Below are positions 49,042-58,635 of a DNA stretch of 64,000 bases, in pieces. The stretch lies in assembly GCA_020853395.1 (NCBI GenBank), contig JADYYY010000019.1, forward strand, positions 62,001 through 126,000, given 5' to 3'. Origin of the DNA: Acidobacteriota bacterium. Lineage in GTDB: Bacteria; Acidobacteriota; Vicinamibacteria; Vicinamibacterales; SCN-69-37. The translations under genes and the position numbers were made by a program. Numbering within the stretch: the stretch's first letter is position 1; each line of letters starts with the position of its first letter. Under the pieces are notes generated by a model. That model did no database searches. It was not told where the DNA came from and saw only the letters and a program-made list of their open reading frames with translations.

Positions 49042-49626
49042 ATGGCGAGCCAGAAGCTTCATGACGTGATCGACCTGCCGTTCGCGGCGGGCCTCGTCGC
49101 GGACAGACCGTCCACGCCCGTTGCGATCCAGGAGCGCGTCCTCGCGCTGTTCGACGAGTGCGGGCCGCGCGTGCGGCGCTACGTCGCGTCGTTCAACCTC
49201 GGCGACGCCGCCACCGACGACGTCGTGCAGGAGGTCTTCCTCGCGCTCTTTCGCCACCTGTCGCTCGGCCGGCCCGCCACGAATCTCAACGGCTGGCTCT
49301 TCCAGGTCGCGCACAACCTGGCGCTCAAACAGCGGCAGCACACCGTCAGAAGAAGCCTGGTCGAGGGCACGTGGGACGCCGCATCCCTGGACCACGTGGC
49401 CGATGCACGGCCGAACCCGGAGCAGCGCCTCGCGGAGCGCCAGCGGCAGCGGCATCTGCTGGGCGTCCTGCGGCTGATGCCCGAACGCGACAAGCAGTGC
49501 GTCTACCTGCGCGCCGAGGGGCTCTGCTATCGAGAGATCGCGAAGACCCTCGGCGTGTCGCTGGGCTCGGTCGCGAAATCGATCGTGCGAGCGATCGGCC
49601 GCCTCTCGGCTGCGGACATGGAGTGA
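49042..49626 (+). CDS. ECF-type RNA polymerase sigma factor
   Basis: A 194-aa sigma-70 family factor. Region 2 has [35 protein letters not shown] and [14 protein letters not shown]; region 4 has [20 protein letters not shown] and the DNA-binding [20 protein letters not shown]. The downstream zinc-finger gene is the expected anti-sigma partner, 3 bp away. The promoter of the divergent TonB receptor is a natural target (inference). Confidence 0.92.
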   Translation: MASQKLHDVIDLPFAAGLVADRPSTPVAIQERVLALFDECGPRVRRYVASFNLGDAATDDVVQEVFLALFRHLSLGRPATNLNGWLFQVAHNLALKQRQHTVRRSLVEGTWDAASLDHVADARPNPEQRLAERQRQRHLLGVLRLMPERDKQCVYLRAEGLCYREIAKTLGVSLGSVAKSIVRAIGRLSAADME

Positions 49627-49629
49627 TCG

Positions 49630-50553
49630 ATGCGTCACCCTCACCTGAGCGATCGCGATCTCGTGCTGGCCGCCGACGGCGAGCTCTCCGCTCGCCGCCA
49701 GGCCGTCGTCGAGGCTCACCTGGCCGACTGCACGTCGTGCAGCCATCGCCGTGCCGCGCTCTGTCGAGGCGTAATGCTGGCCGCGGCCGGCTACCGGTCG
49801 GCGCTGTGCGATGCGGAAGACGCCGCCGCGTCTCGCGAGGCGCTCCGGGCCAGGCTCGCCGCGCTCGTGCGCGAGCGGGAACGCTCGCCCGTCGGGCGCT
49901 TCGTGCCGCGGTTCGGTGGCGCGTCGCGCTGGGTCATGATCTGCCCGGCCATCGTCGCGGTCGTCCTGCTCGTCCGCGTCGGCCACGAGCCTGGCGGCCG
50001 CTTCCAGCCCGGCGCCATCGCGCCGGTCGAAGACGATGCGCTGCCGGTGGCGTCGCTCACGCCGGGAGCGACATGGAGCGTGACGGCCGAGGAGCTGTGC
50101 GCGCCCGGCGCGCACGAGCAGCGGCGCGTTCCCGACGCCGTGCGCGTCCAGGTGCTCCGCGGATACGGGATGGAGCACGAGCCGGCGGAGCGCTACGAGC
50201 TCGACTACCTGATCACGCCGGAGCTGGGTGGCGCGCCGAGCGTCGAGAACCTCTGGCCGCAGCGATACGCCTCGCGCACGTGGAACGCCCACGTGAAGGA
50301 TCAACTGGAGCGGCTGCTGCCGCAGCTCGTCTGCGATGGAACGGTCGCGCTCCAGACGGCGCAGCGGGAGATCGCGGCCGATTGGGTCGCGGCCTACCGC
50401 AAGTACTTCCGGACGGACGTGCCGCGGCTTGCGCGCGCGGACCTTCGAGACAACGCGCCGCCCGATTCGATCGACGACGATCTCGTGTATCCGATCTGGC
50501 GCTCGGGCGAGGCGCCGGCACTGCGGCTCGTCTCGTTTGCCGTCAGCAGGTGA
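49630..50553 (+). CDS. Zinc-finger anti-sigma factor with an extra C-terminal HNH-like domain
   Basis: A 307-aa single-pass membrane protein. The zf-HC2 motif is HLADCTSC (His30, Cys34, Cys37), typical of ECF anti-sigma factors. A membrane helix follows at 99-116 ([18 protein letters not shown]). The outside part (about 165-260) holds [59 protein letters not shown] and [15 protein letters not shown]. This is a recurrent module that resembles a nuclease-less HNH fold (inference) and may serve as the sensor. It lies 3 bp after the sigma gene and overlaps the next gene. Confidence 0.78.
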   Translation: MRHPHLSDRDLVLAADGELSARRQAVVEAHLADCTSCSHRRAALCRGVMLAAAGYRSALCDAEDAAASREALRARLAALVRERERSPVGRFVPRFGGASRWVMICPAIVAVVLLVRVGHEPGGRFQPGAIAPVEDDALPVASLTPGATWSVTAEELCAPGAHEQRRVPDAVRVQVLRGYGMEHEPAERYELDYLITPELGGAPSVENLWPQRYASRTWNAHVKDQLERLLPQLVCDGTVALQTAQREIAADWVAAYRKYFRTDVPRLARADLRDNAPPDSIDDDLVYPIWRSGEAPALRLVSFAVSR

Positions 50554-51742
50554 ACGCCGAGGTTCCGCCATCGCCGACCTGCAGTCCGAACTCGACTCGC
50601 TGAACGCGCTGCTCGCCGAGTGGCGAACGGCCCGGACGGAGCTGGAGTCGCTCGAGCGGCTGCTCCGCGAAGCCCAGCAGGGCCGCGCGGCCGCGCTCGA
50701 CCACGGCCTGCGCGACGAGGTCGCCGCCCTCACGCGCGACCTGCACGAGGCGCTGGCGGCCATCAAAGACCGCACGTCCGAGCCGCCGGCTCACAACGCG
50801 CCGCCTGCCATCGAGCTTCGGAGCGCACCGGCCGTCGAGGTCCAGAGCGCACCGGCCATCGAACTCCAGAGCGCGGCTGTCGTCGAGCTTCGGAGCGCGG
50901 CTGCCGTCGAGCCGATCGGCATCGACGAGGCCGTCGACGCCGAGGCGATCCAGCCGGCCGCGCTCGCGCACGAGAGCGCACCGGCACGGCGCCGCTGGGC
51001 GACGCCATGGGTGTACGCGGGCGCCGCCGTCGTTCTCCTTGCGATCGCGGCGGCGACCATCGGTCCTGTCCGCCGCGCTCCAATCGCGTCTCCTCCCGCC
51101 GCGGCGGCGGTCGTCCATCCATCGCCTCCATCGAGCGTGAACGATGTTGCCGATCCGCCGCGCGGGTTCTTCGCGTCGCCCGCGTTCCTCGAATTGGCCG
51201 CCGCGATCTCGCCACGGACGATCGTGGCGCCGCGGCCGGGGCGCGTGAACGTCGCGCTCTCCGCTCACGGCGCGGTGGCGAGCGCCTCCTCGACCTACCG
51301 CTGGGACGGTGAAGGCGCGCTCGGGTGGTTCGACCCGGGCTCGGTCATCAACGGCGATCGCCGCGGCGAGCCGTGGGAGCTCGGCGGCGGCTGGAGCGAC
51401 GAGACGCCCGGCGAATGGCCCGACTGGATCGAGGTGGCGTTCGACGGCCCGAAGTCGATCGACCAGGTCGACGTCTTCGGCCAGCAGGACGCGGAGCGGA
51501 CGCCCGACGATCCGACGCCGTCGATGCAGTCCAGCCGATTCGGCTTGAAGGCCTTCACAGTCCAGTACTGGGACGGCGCGCGCTGGCGCACGGTGCCGGG
51601 CGGCATCGAGCGGAACAACACGTACGTCTGGTGGCAAACCAGGTTCGCACCGGTGACGACGACGAGGATTCGGCTGTTCATCACGGGGACGCAGAGCCGG
51701 TGGAGCCGCGTCATGGAGATCGAGGCGTACGGAATGCCCTGA
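50537..51742 (+). CDS. Coiled-coil membrane protein with C-terminal discoidin (F5/8 type C) domain
   Basis: An about 400-aa protein. An N-terminal coiled coil ([40 protein letters not shown]) is followed by Pro/Ala-rich repeats of the type [10 protein letters not shown], a single membrane helix ([19 protein letters not shown]) and a C-terminal F5/8C-like domain: [76 protein letters not shown] and RIRLFITG. Discoidin domains bind carbohydrate or surfaces. The start is unclear: no ATG/GTG is in frame near the upstream stop; TTG 50537 or an ATC at 50570 (GAGG seven bases before) are options. Confidence 0.78.
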   Translation: MPSAGERRGSAIADLQSELDSLNALLAEWRTARTELESLERLLREAQQGRAAALDHGLRDEVAALTRDLHEALAAIKDRTSEPPAHNAPPAIELRSAPAVEVQSAPAIELQSAAVVELRSAAAVEPIGIDEAVDAEAIQPAALAHESAPARRRWATPWVYAGAAVVLLAIAAATIGPVRRAPIASPPAAAAVVHPSPPSSVNDVADPPRGFFASPAFLELAAAISPRTIVAPRPGRVNVALSAHGAVASASSTYRWDGEGALGWFDPGSVINGDRRGEPWELGGGWSDETPGEWPDWIEVAFDGPKSIDQVDVFGQQDAERTPDDPTPSMQSSRFGLKAFTVQYWDGARWRTVPGGIERNNTYVWWQTRFAPVTTTRIRLFITGTQSRWSRVMEIEAYGMP

Positions 51743-51765
51743 GCGCGCTGTGCGAACATGGCTCA

Positions 51766-52911
51766 ATGAGCGCGCCGATTCCTCCCTGGGAGCCGTTGTC
51801 CGAACCGCTGCTGGCCGACCAGCGCGGCACCTACGATCGCATGCGTGCGGCCGGCCCGCTCGCCGAGTCGCCGCGCGGCGTCACGCTCTTCAGGCACGCG
51901 GACGTCGTCGCGGCGGCGGCCGATCCGGCGACCTTCTCGTCGGCCGCGTCCGCGCATCGCATGGTGCCGAACTCGCTCGATCCGCCCGAGCACACGGCGT
52001 TTCGCGCGGTCATCGATCCGTTCTTCTCGCCGGAGCGCATGCGCGCGCTCGAGCCGCAGGTTCGCCGTGTCGCGCGCGAGATCGTCGGCGCGCTCCCGCG
52101 CGGCGTCACCGTCGATGCGGTCACGGAGCTCGGCTACCCCTTCGCCGTCGACGCGCAGGCGGCGTGGCTGGGATGGCAGGGCATCGAGGATCGACTGCTC
52201 GCGTGGATGGCCGACAACCATGCGGCCACGCGCTCGAAGGATCACGCGCGCACGGCCGCCGTGGCCGCCGCGTTCGACGACATCGTCCTGGCCCAGATTC
52301 ACCGCCGCCGCGAGCTGGGCGCGGCCGCGCCGCAGGATCCGACGACCGAGCTGCTCGACGTCGTCGTGAACGGCGCGCCGCTGCCGGACGCCGACATCGT
52401 GTCGATCCTGCGCAACTGGACGGCGGGCGACCTCGCCTCGATGGCCGCGGCGCTCGGCGTCGTCGTCCATTTCCTCGCGACGCACGCGGACGTCCAGGCG
52501 CGACTCCGCGCGCGTCCCGGCGACCTGTCGGCGGCGATCGACGAGATGCTGCGGATCGACGATCCCTTCCTCGTCAACCGGCGCGTGACGACGGCGGCGG
52601 CGTGCATCGCCGGATTCGACGTCGCGGCCGGCACGCGGATCTATCTGAACTGGACCTCGGCGAACCGCGACGAGCGCGTGTTCGGCGATCCGGACGCGTA
52701 CCGGCCCGAGGCGCACGCGCCGCACAACCTCGTCTACGGCACCGGCATTCACGCCTGTCCCGGACGTCCGCTCGCGACGATGGAGCTCGTCGTCGCGACG
52801 GAGACGCTGCTCGCCGCCACCACCGGCATCGAGCTGTCGCACGAGGCCGAGCCCGCACGGGAGACGTATCCGCTCGGCGGATGGCGTACCGTGCCGGTGC
52901 GGCTGTCGTAG
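51766..52911 (+). CDS. Cytochrome P450
   Basis: A 381-aa soluble bacterial P450. The haem-binding loop is YGTGIHACPGRPLATMEL with ligand Cys331. The K-helix pair is in DEMLRID (Glu and Arg) and the I-helix reads NWTAGDLASMAAALG, where the usual conserved Thr is Ser. It resembles the CYP class of small bacterial P450s using ferredoxin partners, but no ferredoxin or reductase gene is present. The substrate is unknown. It follows the discoidin gene by 23 bp but is not clearly part of that operon. Confidence 0.88.
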   Translation: MSAPIPPWEPLSEPLLADQRGTYDRMRAAGPLAESPRGVTLFRHADVVAAAADPATFSSAASAHRMVPNSLDPPEHTAFRAVIDPFFSPERMRALEPQVRRVAREIVGALPRGVTVDAVTELGYPFAVDAQAAWLGWQGIEDRLLAWMADNHAATRSKDHARTAAVAAAFDDIVLAQIHRRRELGAAAPQDPTTELLDVVVNGAPLPDADIVSILRNWTAGDLASMAAALGVVVHFLATHADVQARLRARPGDLSAAIDEMLRIDDPFLVNRRVTTAAACIAGFDVAAGTRIYLNWTSANRDERVFGDPDAYRPEAHAPHNLVYGTGIHACPGRPLATMELVVATETLLAATTGIELSHEAEPARETYPLGGWRTVPVRLS

Positions 52912-52961
52912 CGGGGCCTCCGCGCAGCGGCGCGATTGCGTGACGAGCGGCGTCCGCGCCG

Positions 52962-53378
52962 TTACGTGAGCGATCCGAAGATCCCGTGACGGCTCGTGCA
53001 CAGCCGCGGTGCGACGGCGACGGTGACGAGCACCAGGGGCCAGAGCCGGCCGTGGAACACGTCGTAGTCCGCGAAGAGGTCGGGCCACGGCGTGCCGAAC
53101 GCGAAATGGCCGGTGAGCAGCTCGAAGGCCAGCGTCAGCGCGAGCCAGAGAGCGCCGATGATCCAGGCGTCGCGAGGCGACCGTGGGCCGACCCATCGGA
53201 TCGTGAGATAGGTCACGAGCAGCACGACGAGGGAGAGCGCGATGGCGCTGATCGCCCGACCGGCGAACGCGCCGATCGCGGGGATGAGCAGCACTTCCCG
53301 GACTCCGCCGTTCACGAACGCGAGCACCAGCACCGCCAGCCAGACCACGACCGATCGTCCGAGCATCGCGTCCTCCAC
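52962..53378 (-). CDS. Small integral membrane protein
   Basis: A 138-aa hydrophobic protein with four predicted membrane helices: VVVWLAVLVLAFVNGG, ISAIALSLVVLLVTYLTI, WIIGALWLALTLAFELL and LWPLVLVTVAVAP. A polar loop HFAFGTPWPDLFADYDV lies between helices three and four. I do not recognise the family. It is convergent with the P450 and divergent from the hybrid kinase. An inner ATG at 53366 would shorten it by four residues. Confidence 0.6.
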   Translation of the reverse strand: MEDAMLGRSVVVWLAVLVLAFVNGGVREVLLIPAIGAFAGRAISAIALSLVVLLVTYLTIRWVGPRSPRDAWIIGALWLALTLAFELLTGHFAFGTPWPDLFADYDVFHGRLWPLVLVTVAVAPRLCTSRHGIFGSLT

Positions 53379-53463
53379 CGAACATACTGGCGCGCCGACC
53401 GCGGCGAAGTCACCTGGTCAGATGCAACGCCGGCAGCGGGCCGGATCCCATGGAGCGTTCTGT

Positions 53464-56232
53464 ATGATAGGCCGTTCACCCGTGAACGAGCCGATTGCTG
53501 CTGCCTCGTCTGCATCGCCTGTCGCTCCGGCGGAGACGGAGCGGACGTACTCGTACCTCTTCGACGTCAGCCCGTTCCCCGCCGTCGTGAGCCGGCTCGC
53601 CGACCACACGGTGCTCGCGGTGAACGCGCGGACGTCCGAGGTGATCGGCGTGCCGCAGGCCGAGGCGATCGGCGCGTCGGTCAGCGACTACTACGTGGAT
53701 CCGGCGCAGCGGATCCAGCTCGCCGAGCAGCTCCGTCGCGACGGCCGGGCCGATTCGCTTCGCCTGCACATCAAGCGGCACAGCGGCGAGCCGTTCTGGG
53801 CGATGTGCTCGTCGCGGCTCATCACTTGGCGGGGCGAGCCGGCCGCGCTGACCGTCTTCCACGACATCACCGCGCAGGTCGAGGCCGAGGTGGCGCTCAA
53901 GGCCAACGAGCACCGGCTGACGGCGCAGAGCGACGCGCTCACGACGCTGACGGCGCGCTACACGGGCAGCGATCGGTTCGACGAACGCCTGCGCAGCATC
54001 CTCGAGATCGCGTCGGAGGCGCTGCAGGTGGAGCGGCTGAGCATGTGGCGCTTCGACGAGACGCGCGGCACCATCCGGTGCCTGGGCCTGTACCGGCGGT
54101 CCGAGAAAGGGTACGACCAGGGGGCCGTGCTGCAGCGCGAGAACGCGCCGGCGTACTTCGACGCGCTCGACGGCGAGCGCGTGATCGCCGCCGCCGACGC
54201 GCGGACCGATCCGCGCACGGCGGAGTTCCTGCGCGGCTATCTCGATCCCAACCGGATCGGGGCGATGCTCGACGTGCCGCTGCGGCACGACAACCGGACG
54301 GTCGGAGTGCTGTGCGCCGAGCACGTCGGCGGGGCGAGGGCCTGGCCGGTCGACGAGCAGAACTTCGCGATCGCGGTGGCCAACCTGGTGGCGGCGGCCG
54401 GCGCCGAGGAGGATCGGCGGCGCGCGCTGGCGCGGCTGGCCGACAGCGAGACGCGCGCGCGGCTCGTCATCAACACCGCGCACGACGCGTTCATCGGCAT
54501 CGACTCGGCCGGCGTCATCGCCGAGTGGAACGCGCAGGCCGAGCGCACGTTCGGGTGGACGCGCGACGAGGCCGTCGGCCGCAACCTGGCCGAGACGATC
54601 ATTCCGCCCGCCTACCGCGACGCGCACACGAGCGGCATGCGCCGGTTCCACGAGACCGGCGACGCGCCCGTCGTCAACCAGCGCGTCGAGCTGTCGGCCA
54701 TCCACCGCACGGGCCGCGAGTTCCCCGTCGAGCTGATGATCACGTCGCCGATGAAAGTGGATCGCGGCTACTTCTTCGGCGCGTTCCTCCGCGACATCTC
54801 GGATCGCCGCGAGCGCGACGCGGAGCTGCGGCGCGCCAAGGAGTCGGCCGAGGCCGCGACGCGCGCCAAGAGCGAGTTCCTCGCGAACATGAGCCACGAG
54901 CTGCGGACGCCGCTCAACGGCGTGATCGGGTACGCGCAACTGCTGCAGCGTGATCGCGCGCTCGGCGGAAGCCAGCGCGACGCGCTCGACGCGATCGCGA
55001 AGTGCGGATCGCAGTTGCTCGACCTGATCAACGACGTGCTGGACCTCTCGAAGATCGAAGCGGGCCGGCTCGACATCGAGGAGGCGCCCACCGATCTCGC
55101 CGGTCTCGTCGCCGATCTCCGGGCCGTCGTCGCCGAGGCGGCCGAGCGCAAGGGCCTCCGGCTGACGATGACGGTCGACGCCGGCGTGCCGGCGGTCGTG
55201 GTGCTCGACGGCCGTCACCTGCGGCAGGCGCTCCTCAACCTGCTCGGCAACGCGGTCAAGTTCACGTCCTCGGGCGACGTGCGGCTGGGCATCGCGTGCG
55301 CGGACGACCGGCTGCGGTTCGAGGTCGTCGACACCGGCGTCGGCATCGAGCCGGACGCGCTCACGGCGATCTTCGCGGCCTTCGCGCAGACGAAGACCGG
55401 CGCGGCGGCGGGCGGCACGGGCCTGGGGCTGGCGATCTCCGATCACCTGATCCGGCGGATGGGCGGCGCGCTCGCCGTCGAGAGCACGCTCGGCACGGGC
55501 AGCCGCTTCTGGTTCACGCTGCCGCTGACGCAGGACCGCGAGAACGTGCGGCCGCGGCCGGCCGACCCGGCCGGCGCGATCGCGCCGCTCGACGCGCGGC
55601 TCGCGCCCGGCCAGCGCGTCACGGCGCTCGTCGTGGACGACAGCACGGCCAACCGCCGGATCCTCGCGAGCCTGCTCGAGAGCGCGGGCGTGCAGGTGCT
55701 CACGGCAGCCGGCGGCCGGGAGGCGCTCGCGATCGCGCGCAAGGAGCTGCCCGACATCGTCTTCATGGACCTGAAGATGGAGGACCTCGACGGGCTGGAG
55801 GCGACCCGCCAGCTCGCGCGGGACCCGGCGACGGCCGCGATCCCGGTGATCGCCGTGACGGCGAGCGCCATCGGCAACGTGCGACAGGCGGCGCGCGACG
55901 CCGGCTGCATCGACTACCTGTCGAAGCCGATCCGCGCGCCGTTGCTCTTCGGGATGCTGCAGACGCATTTGGGCGTGCGCTGGATCAGCGGCAGCGATCG
56001 ACCGGTGATCCCGGCGTCGGGCGGCACCGGCGAGATCGCCCGCGGCGCGGAGATCGCCGCCAGGCTCCGGAGTGCGATCGCGCTCGGCGACGTCGGCGGC
56101 ATCCAGGCGCTCGCCCGCGAGCTGACGAGCGGCACGATGGCCGAGGCCCGCCTGGGCGAGCGCATCGGCCGCCTCGCCGGCGAGTTCGACTTCAGCGGCC
56201 TCGGCGCGCTCGCCGACTCGCTGGCACCATGA
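53464..56232 (+). CDS. Hybrid sensor histidine kinase (PAS-GAF-PAS-HisKA-HATPase-receiver)
   Basis: A 922-aa cytoplasmic sensor kinase. Domains: PAS (about 29-140), GAF (165-315), PAS (328-450, with DAFIGIDSAGVIAEWNAQAE), HisKA with intact His478 in NMSHELRTPLNGVIGYAQLL, HATPase (LGNAVKFTSSGDV; VVDTGVGIEP; GGTGLGLAISDHL) and a C-terminal receiver with Asp769 in DIVFMDLKMEDLDG and Lys821. A short C-terminal tail resembles a shortened histidine phosphotransfer helix region. The next gene, 52 bp on, encodes a receiver-pseudoAAA-kinase fusion, its likely phosphorelay target. ATG 53464 is chosen; an in-frame GTG at 53482 is possible. Confidence 0.88.
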   Translation: MIGRSPVNEPIAAASSASPVAPAETERTYSYLFDVSPFPAVVSRLADHTVLAVNARTSEVIGVPQAEAIGASVSDYYVDPAQRIQLAEQLRRDGRADSLRLHIKRHSGEPFWAMCSSRLITWRGEPAALTVFHDITAQVEAEVALKANEHRLTAQSDALTTLTARYTGSDRFDERLRSILEIASEALQVERLSMWRFDETRGTIRCLGLYRRSEKGYDQGAVLQRENAPAYFDALDGERVIAAADARTDPRTAEFLRGYLDPNRIGAMLDVPLRHDNRTVGVLCAEHVGGARAWPVDEQNFAIAVANLVAAAGAEEDRRRALARLADSETRARLVINTAHDAFIGIDSAGVIAEWNAQAERTFGWTRDEAVGRNLAETIIPPAYRDAHTSGMRRFHETGDAPVVNQRVELSAIHRTGREFPVELMITSPMKVDRGYFFGAFLRDISDRRERDAELRRAKESAEAATRAKSEFLANMSHELRTPLNGVIGYAQLLQRDRALGGSQRDALDAIAKCGSQLLDLINDVLDLSKIEAGRLDIEEAPTDLAGLVADLRAVVAEAAERKGLRLTMTVDAGVPAVVVLDGRHLRQALLNLLGNAVKFTSSGDVRLGIACADDRLRFEVVDTGVGIEPDALTAIFAAFAQTKTGAAAGGTGLGLAISDHLIRRMGGALAVESTLGTGSRFWFTLPLTQDRENVRPRPADPAGAIAPLDARLAPGQRVTALVVDDSTANRRILASLLESAGVQVLTAAGGREALAIARKELPDIVFMDLKMEDLDGLEATRQLARDPATAAIPVIAVTASAIGNVRQAARDAGCIDYLSKPIRAPLLFGMLQTHLGVRWISGSDRPVIPASGGTGEIARGAEIAARLRSAIALGDVGGIQALARELTSGTMAEARLGERIGRLAGEFDFSGLGALADSLAP

Positions 56233-56284
56233 GGCCCGAGATCCCACGACGCTCTGCGTCGCTTCCGCCGACAGGTTCGAGCAC

Positions 56285-58414
56285 GTGACGACGCCCGCGA
56301 CACCGCCAGGCCCGCAGATCCTGCTGGTGGACGACAACGCCACCAACCTGCAGGTGCTCTACCAGACGCTCGACGGGAGAGGGTATCGGCTGCTCGCCGC
56401 GCGCAGCGGCAAGGATGCGATCGCGATCGCCGGCCGTGCGCGTGCCGATCTGATCCTCCTCGACGTCATGATGCCGGAGATGGACGGCTTCGAGACGTGC
56501 CGGCGTCTCAAGGCCGGCGACGCCACACGCGAGGCCGCGATCATCTTTCTGTCGGCCGTGACCGAGGCGAGCGAGAAGGTCCGCGGCCTGGAGCTCGGCG
56601 CCGTCGATTTCATCAACAAGCCGTTCCAGGCCGAGGAAGTGCTCGCGCGCGTCAGGACGCACCTGACGATTCGCGATCTCCAGCAGCAGCTCCGCCGGCG
56701 CAACGAGCAGCTCGAGCACGAGCTGACCGTCGCGCAGGAGCTGCTGCGCGAGGCGCGCGACCGCAGCGACGGCGTGCTGCTCGGCGACAGCGAAGCGGCC
56801 GTGCGGCTGCGCCGCGACATCGAGGCGGTCGCGGCCTCCGACGACGCGCTGCTCATCAGCGGGCCGCCGGGCAGCGACCACGAGGCCGTCGCGCGCGTCG
56901 TGCACCATCAGTCGCGCCGCGGCGGGCGCGCCATCATCTGCCTCAACGGCCTGTCGGTCGCGTCGCACGCATCGCCGTCGCTCGCCGAGACCGGCGTCGA
57001 CGTGAGCGTCTTCGACAAGCTGCGCCTGGCCGACGGCGGCACGCTCTACCTCGAGGGCATCCAGCACCTGCCGCACGAGGCGCAGCGCCTGCTCGCCGAG
57101 CACATCCGGACGATGGACGAGGCGCGACGCCAGGGCCGCACGCCGGATCCCGACGTTCGCGTGATCGCGTCGACGACGCGGAGCGTGGACGACGAGCTGG
57201 ACGCCGGGCGCCTCTCGCCCGAGCTGCACCGCGCGCTGCCGGCGACGCTGGATCTCGCGCCGCTGCGCGCGCGGCTCGACGATCTGCCGGCGCTCGCCGG
57301 CCACATCCTCCGGCGCCAGGCCGACCAGGCCGGCCGGACCGTGCCGATCATCTCCGGCGAATCGATGCAGCGGCTGAAGCGCTACCGCTGGCCGGGCAAC
57401 CTGCGCGAGCTGCGCAACGTGCTGGGCGCGGCGCTCGCTGCGAGCCAGGGGCCGACCCTCGACATCGGCGAGCACCTGCTCGACAACGGCATCCGCGTCG
57501 GCAGCTACACGCTGATCGAGAAGCTCGGATCGGGCGGGATGGGCGAAGTGTGGCTGGCGCGGCATCGGCTGCTCGCGCGTCCGGCGGCCGTCAAGCTCGT
57601 CCGCGATTCGGTCATCGCGCTCGACGAGGACGGCCAGGGCGTGCGCCAGCGCTTCGCCCGCGAGGCGCACGCGACCGCCGAGCTGCAATCGCCGCACACC
57701 GTGCAGCTCTTCGACTTCGGCATGACCGACACCGGCAGCTTCTACTACGTGATGGAGCGGCTCCGCGGCCTCGACCTCCAGCGGTTGATCGAGCGCTACG
57801 GTCCGATGCCCGAGGAGCGCGCCGTCGCGCTGCTGAAGCAGGCGTGCCTGTCGCTCGCCGAGGCGCACGGCCTGGGCCTCGTGCATCGCGACGTCAAGCC
57901 GGCCAACCTCTTCGTCTGCCGATTGGGCCGGGAGTACGATTTCCTCAAAGTGCTCGACTTCGGCGTGGTCTCACGGCACGGCCGGCGATCGGCGGAGCCG
58001 ATGACCGTCTCGGGCCTGATCCTCGGGACGCCGGCGTTCCTGGCGCCGGAGCTCGTGTCCGGGCGCGACGGCTTCGACGGCCGCGCGGACATCTACGCGC
58101 TCGGCTGCGTCGCGTGCTGGTTGCTCACCGGGCATCCGCCGTTCGAAGCGCCCGACGCGATGGCGCTCCTGATGCACCACGCGAGGACGACGCCCGGGCC
58201 GCCGTCGAGCCGGCGGCCCGGTGCGGTCTCGCCGGAGATGGACGCGCTCGTGCTCGACTGTCTCGCGAAGGATCCCGCCAAGCGGCCTGCCACGGCCGAG
58301 GTCCTCTGGGAGCGCCTCGATCGGCTGTCGGCCGGTACGCCATGGGATCAGCGCCGCGCGCGCGAGTGGTGGGAGCAGCACGAAGCCGGCCTCGTGGGCC
58401 GCGCGGGCGCCTGA
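56285..58414 (+). CDS. Receiver - degenerate sigma-54 AAA+ - Ser/Thr protein kinase fusion
   Basis: A 709-aa protein with three parts. Residues 11-125 are a response-regulator receiver (Asp16-Asp17, phospho-acceptor Asp60 in LLDVMMPEMDG, Lys112). Residues ~160-385 read as a sigma-54 activator AAA+ domain that has lost its key motifs: Walker A is GPPGSDHE instead of GxxGxGKE, Walker B is GGTLYLEGIQ instead of GGTLFLDEI, and GAFTGA is absent, while the downstream WPGNLREL is kept. Residues ~407-680 are a Hanks-type kinase with GSGGMGEVW, Lys437, HRDVKPAN (Asp536), DFG (558-560) and the activation-loop APE. The kinase looks active. Aspartate phosphorylation by the upstream hybrid kinase may gate Ser/Thr phosphorylation (inference). 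Confidence 0.88.
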   Translation: MTTPATPPGPQILLVDDNATNLQVLYQTLDGRGYRLLAARSGKDAIAIAGRARADLILLDVMMPEMDGFETCRRLKAGDATREAAIIFLSAVTEASEKVRGLELGAVDFINKPFQAEEVLARVRTHLTIRDLQQQLRRRNEQLEHELTVAQELLREARDRSDGVLLGDSEAAVRLRRDIEAVAASDDALLISGPPGSDHEAVARVVHHQSRRGGRAIICLNGLSVASHASPSLAETGVDVSVFDKLRLADGGTLYLEGIQHLPHEAQRLLAEHIRTMDEARRQGRTPDPDVRVIASTTRSVDDELDAGRLSPELHRALPATLDLAPLRARLDDLPALAGHILRRQADQAGRTVPIISGESMQRLKRYRWPGNLRELRNVLGAALAASQGPTLDIGEHLLDNGIRVGSYTLIEKLGSGGMGEVWLARHRLLARPAAVKLVRDSVIALDEDGQGVRQRFAREAHATAELQSPHTVQLFDFGMTDTGSFYYVMERLRGLDLQRLIERYGPMPEERAVALLKQACLSLAEAHGLGLVHRDVKPANLFVCRLGREYDFLKVLDFGVVSRHGRRSAEPMTVSGLILGTPAFLAPELVSGRDGFDGRADIYALGCVACWLLTGHPPFEAPDAMALLMHHARTTPGPPSSRRPGAVSPEMDALVLDCLAKDPAKRPATAEVLWERLDRLSAGTPWDQRRAREWWEQHEAGLVGRAGA

Positions 58415-58635
58415 TCGGAGTTGTCCCACGCAATGGTCCCGCTCCCGGGTTGACGAGCTCGTCGCCGGATCCGTCGTGATCCCGTCGCTCGTCCGGGCCG
58501 CACCGTGGCGCGGCCGCGCGCGGAATGCGGCCGCTTCGTGGCCGCTGAAGGCGCGCCTCGACGAGCCTGAGCCAGGTTGCCTCCCGCGGCCCGCCGGCCG
58601 CGCCCGCGTGCGCGGCGCCGCCAGCGCTTCGTCGA

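Noticed and set aside
48913-50775. Upstream extension of the TonB receptor frame to 50775
   Set aside because: The extension is Arg-rich, runs opposite the sigma and anti-sigma genes and precedes a clear signal peptide with ggagg at 48912.
53476-56346. A 956-codon leftward open frame
   Set aside because: It is antisense to the hybrid kinase, has Arg/Asp-rich composition and no motif.
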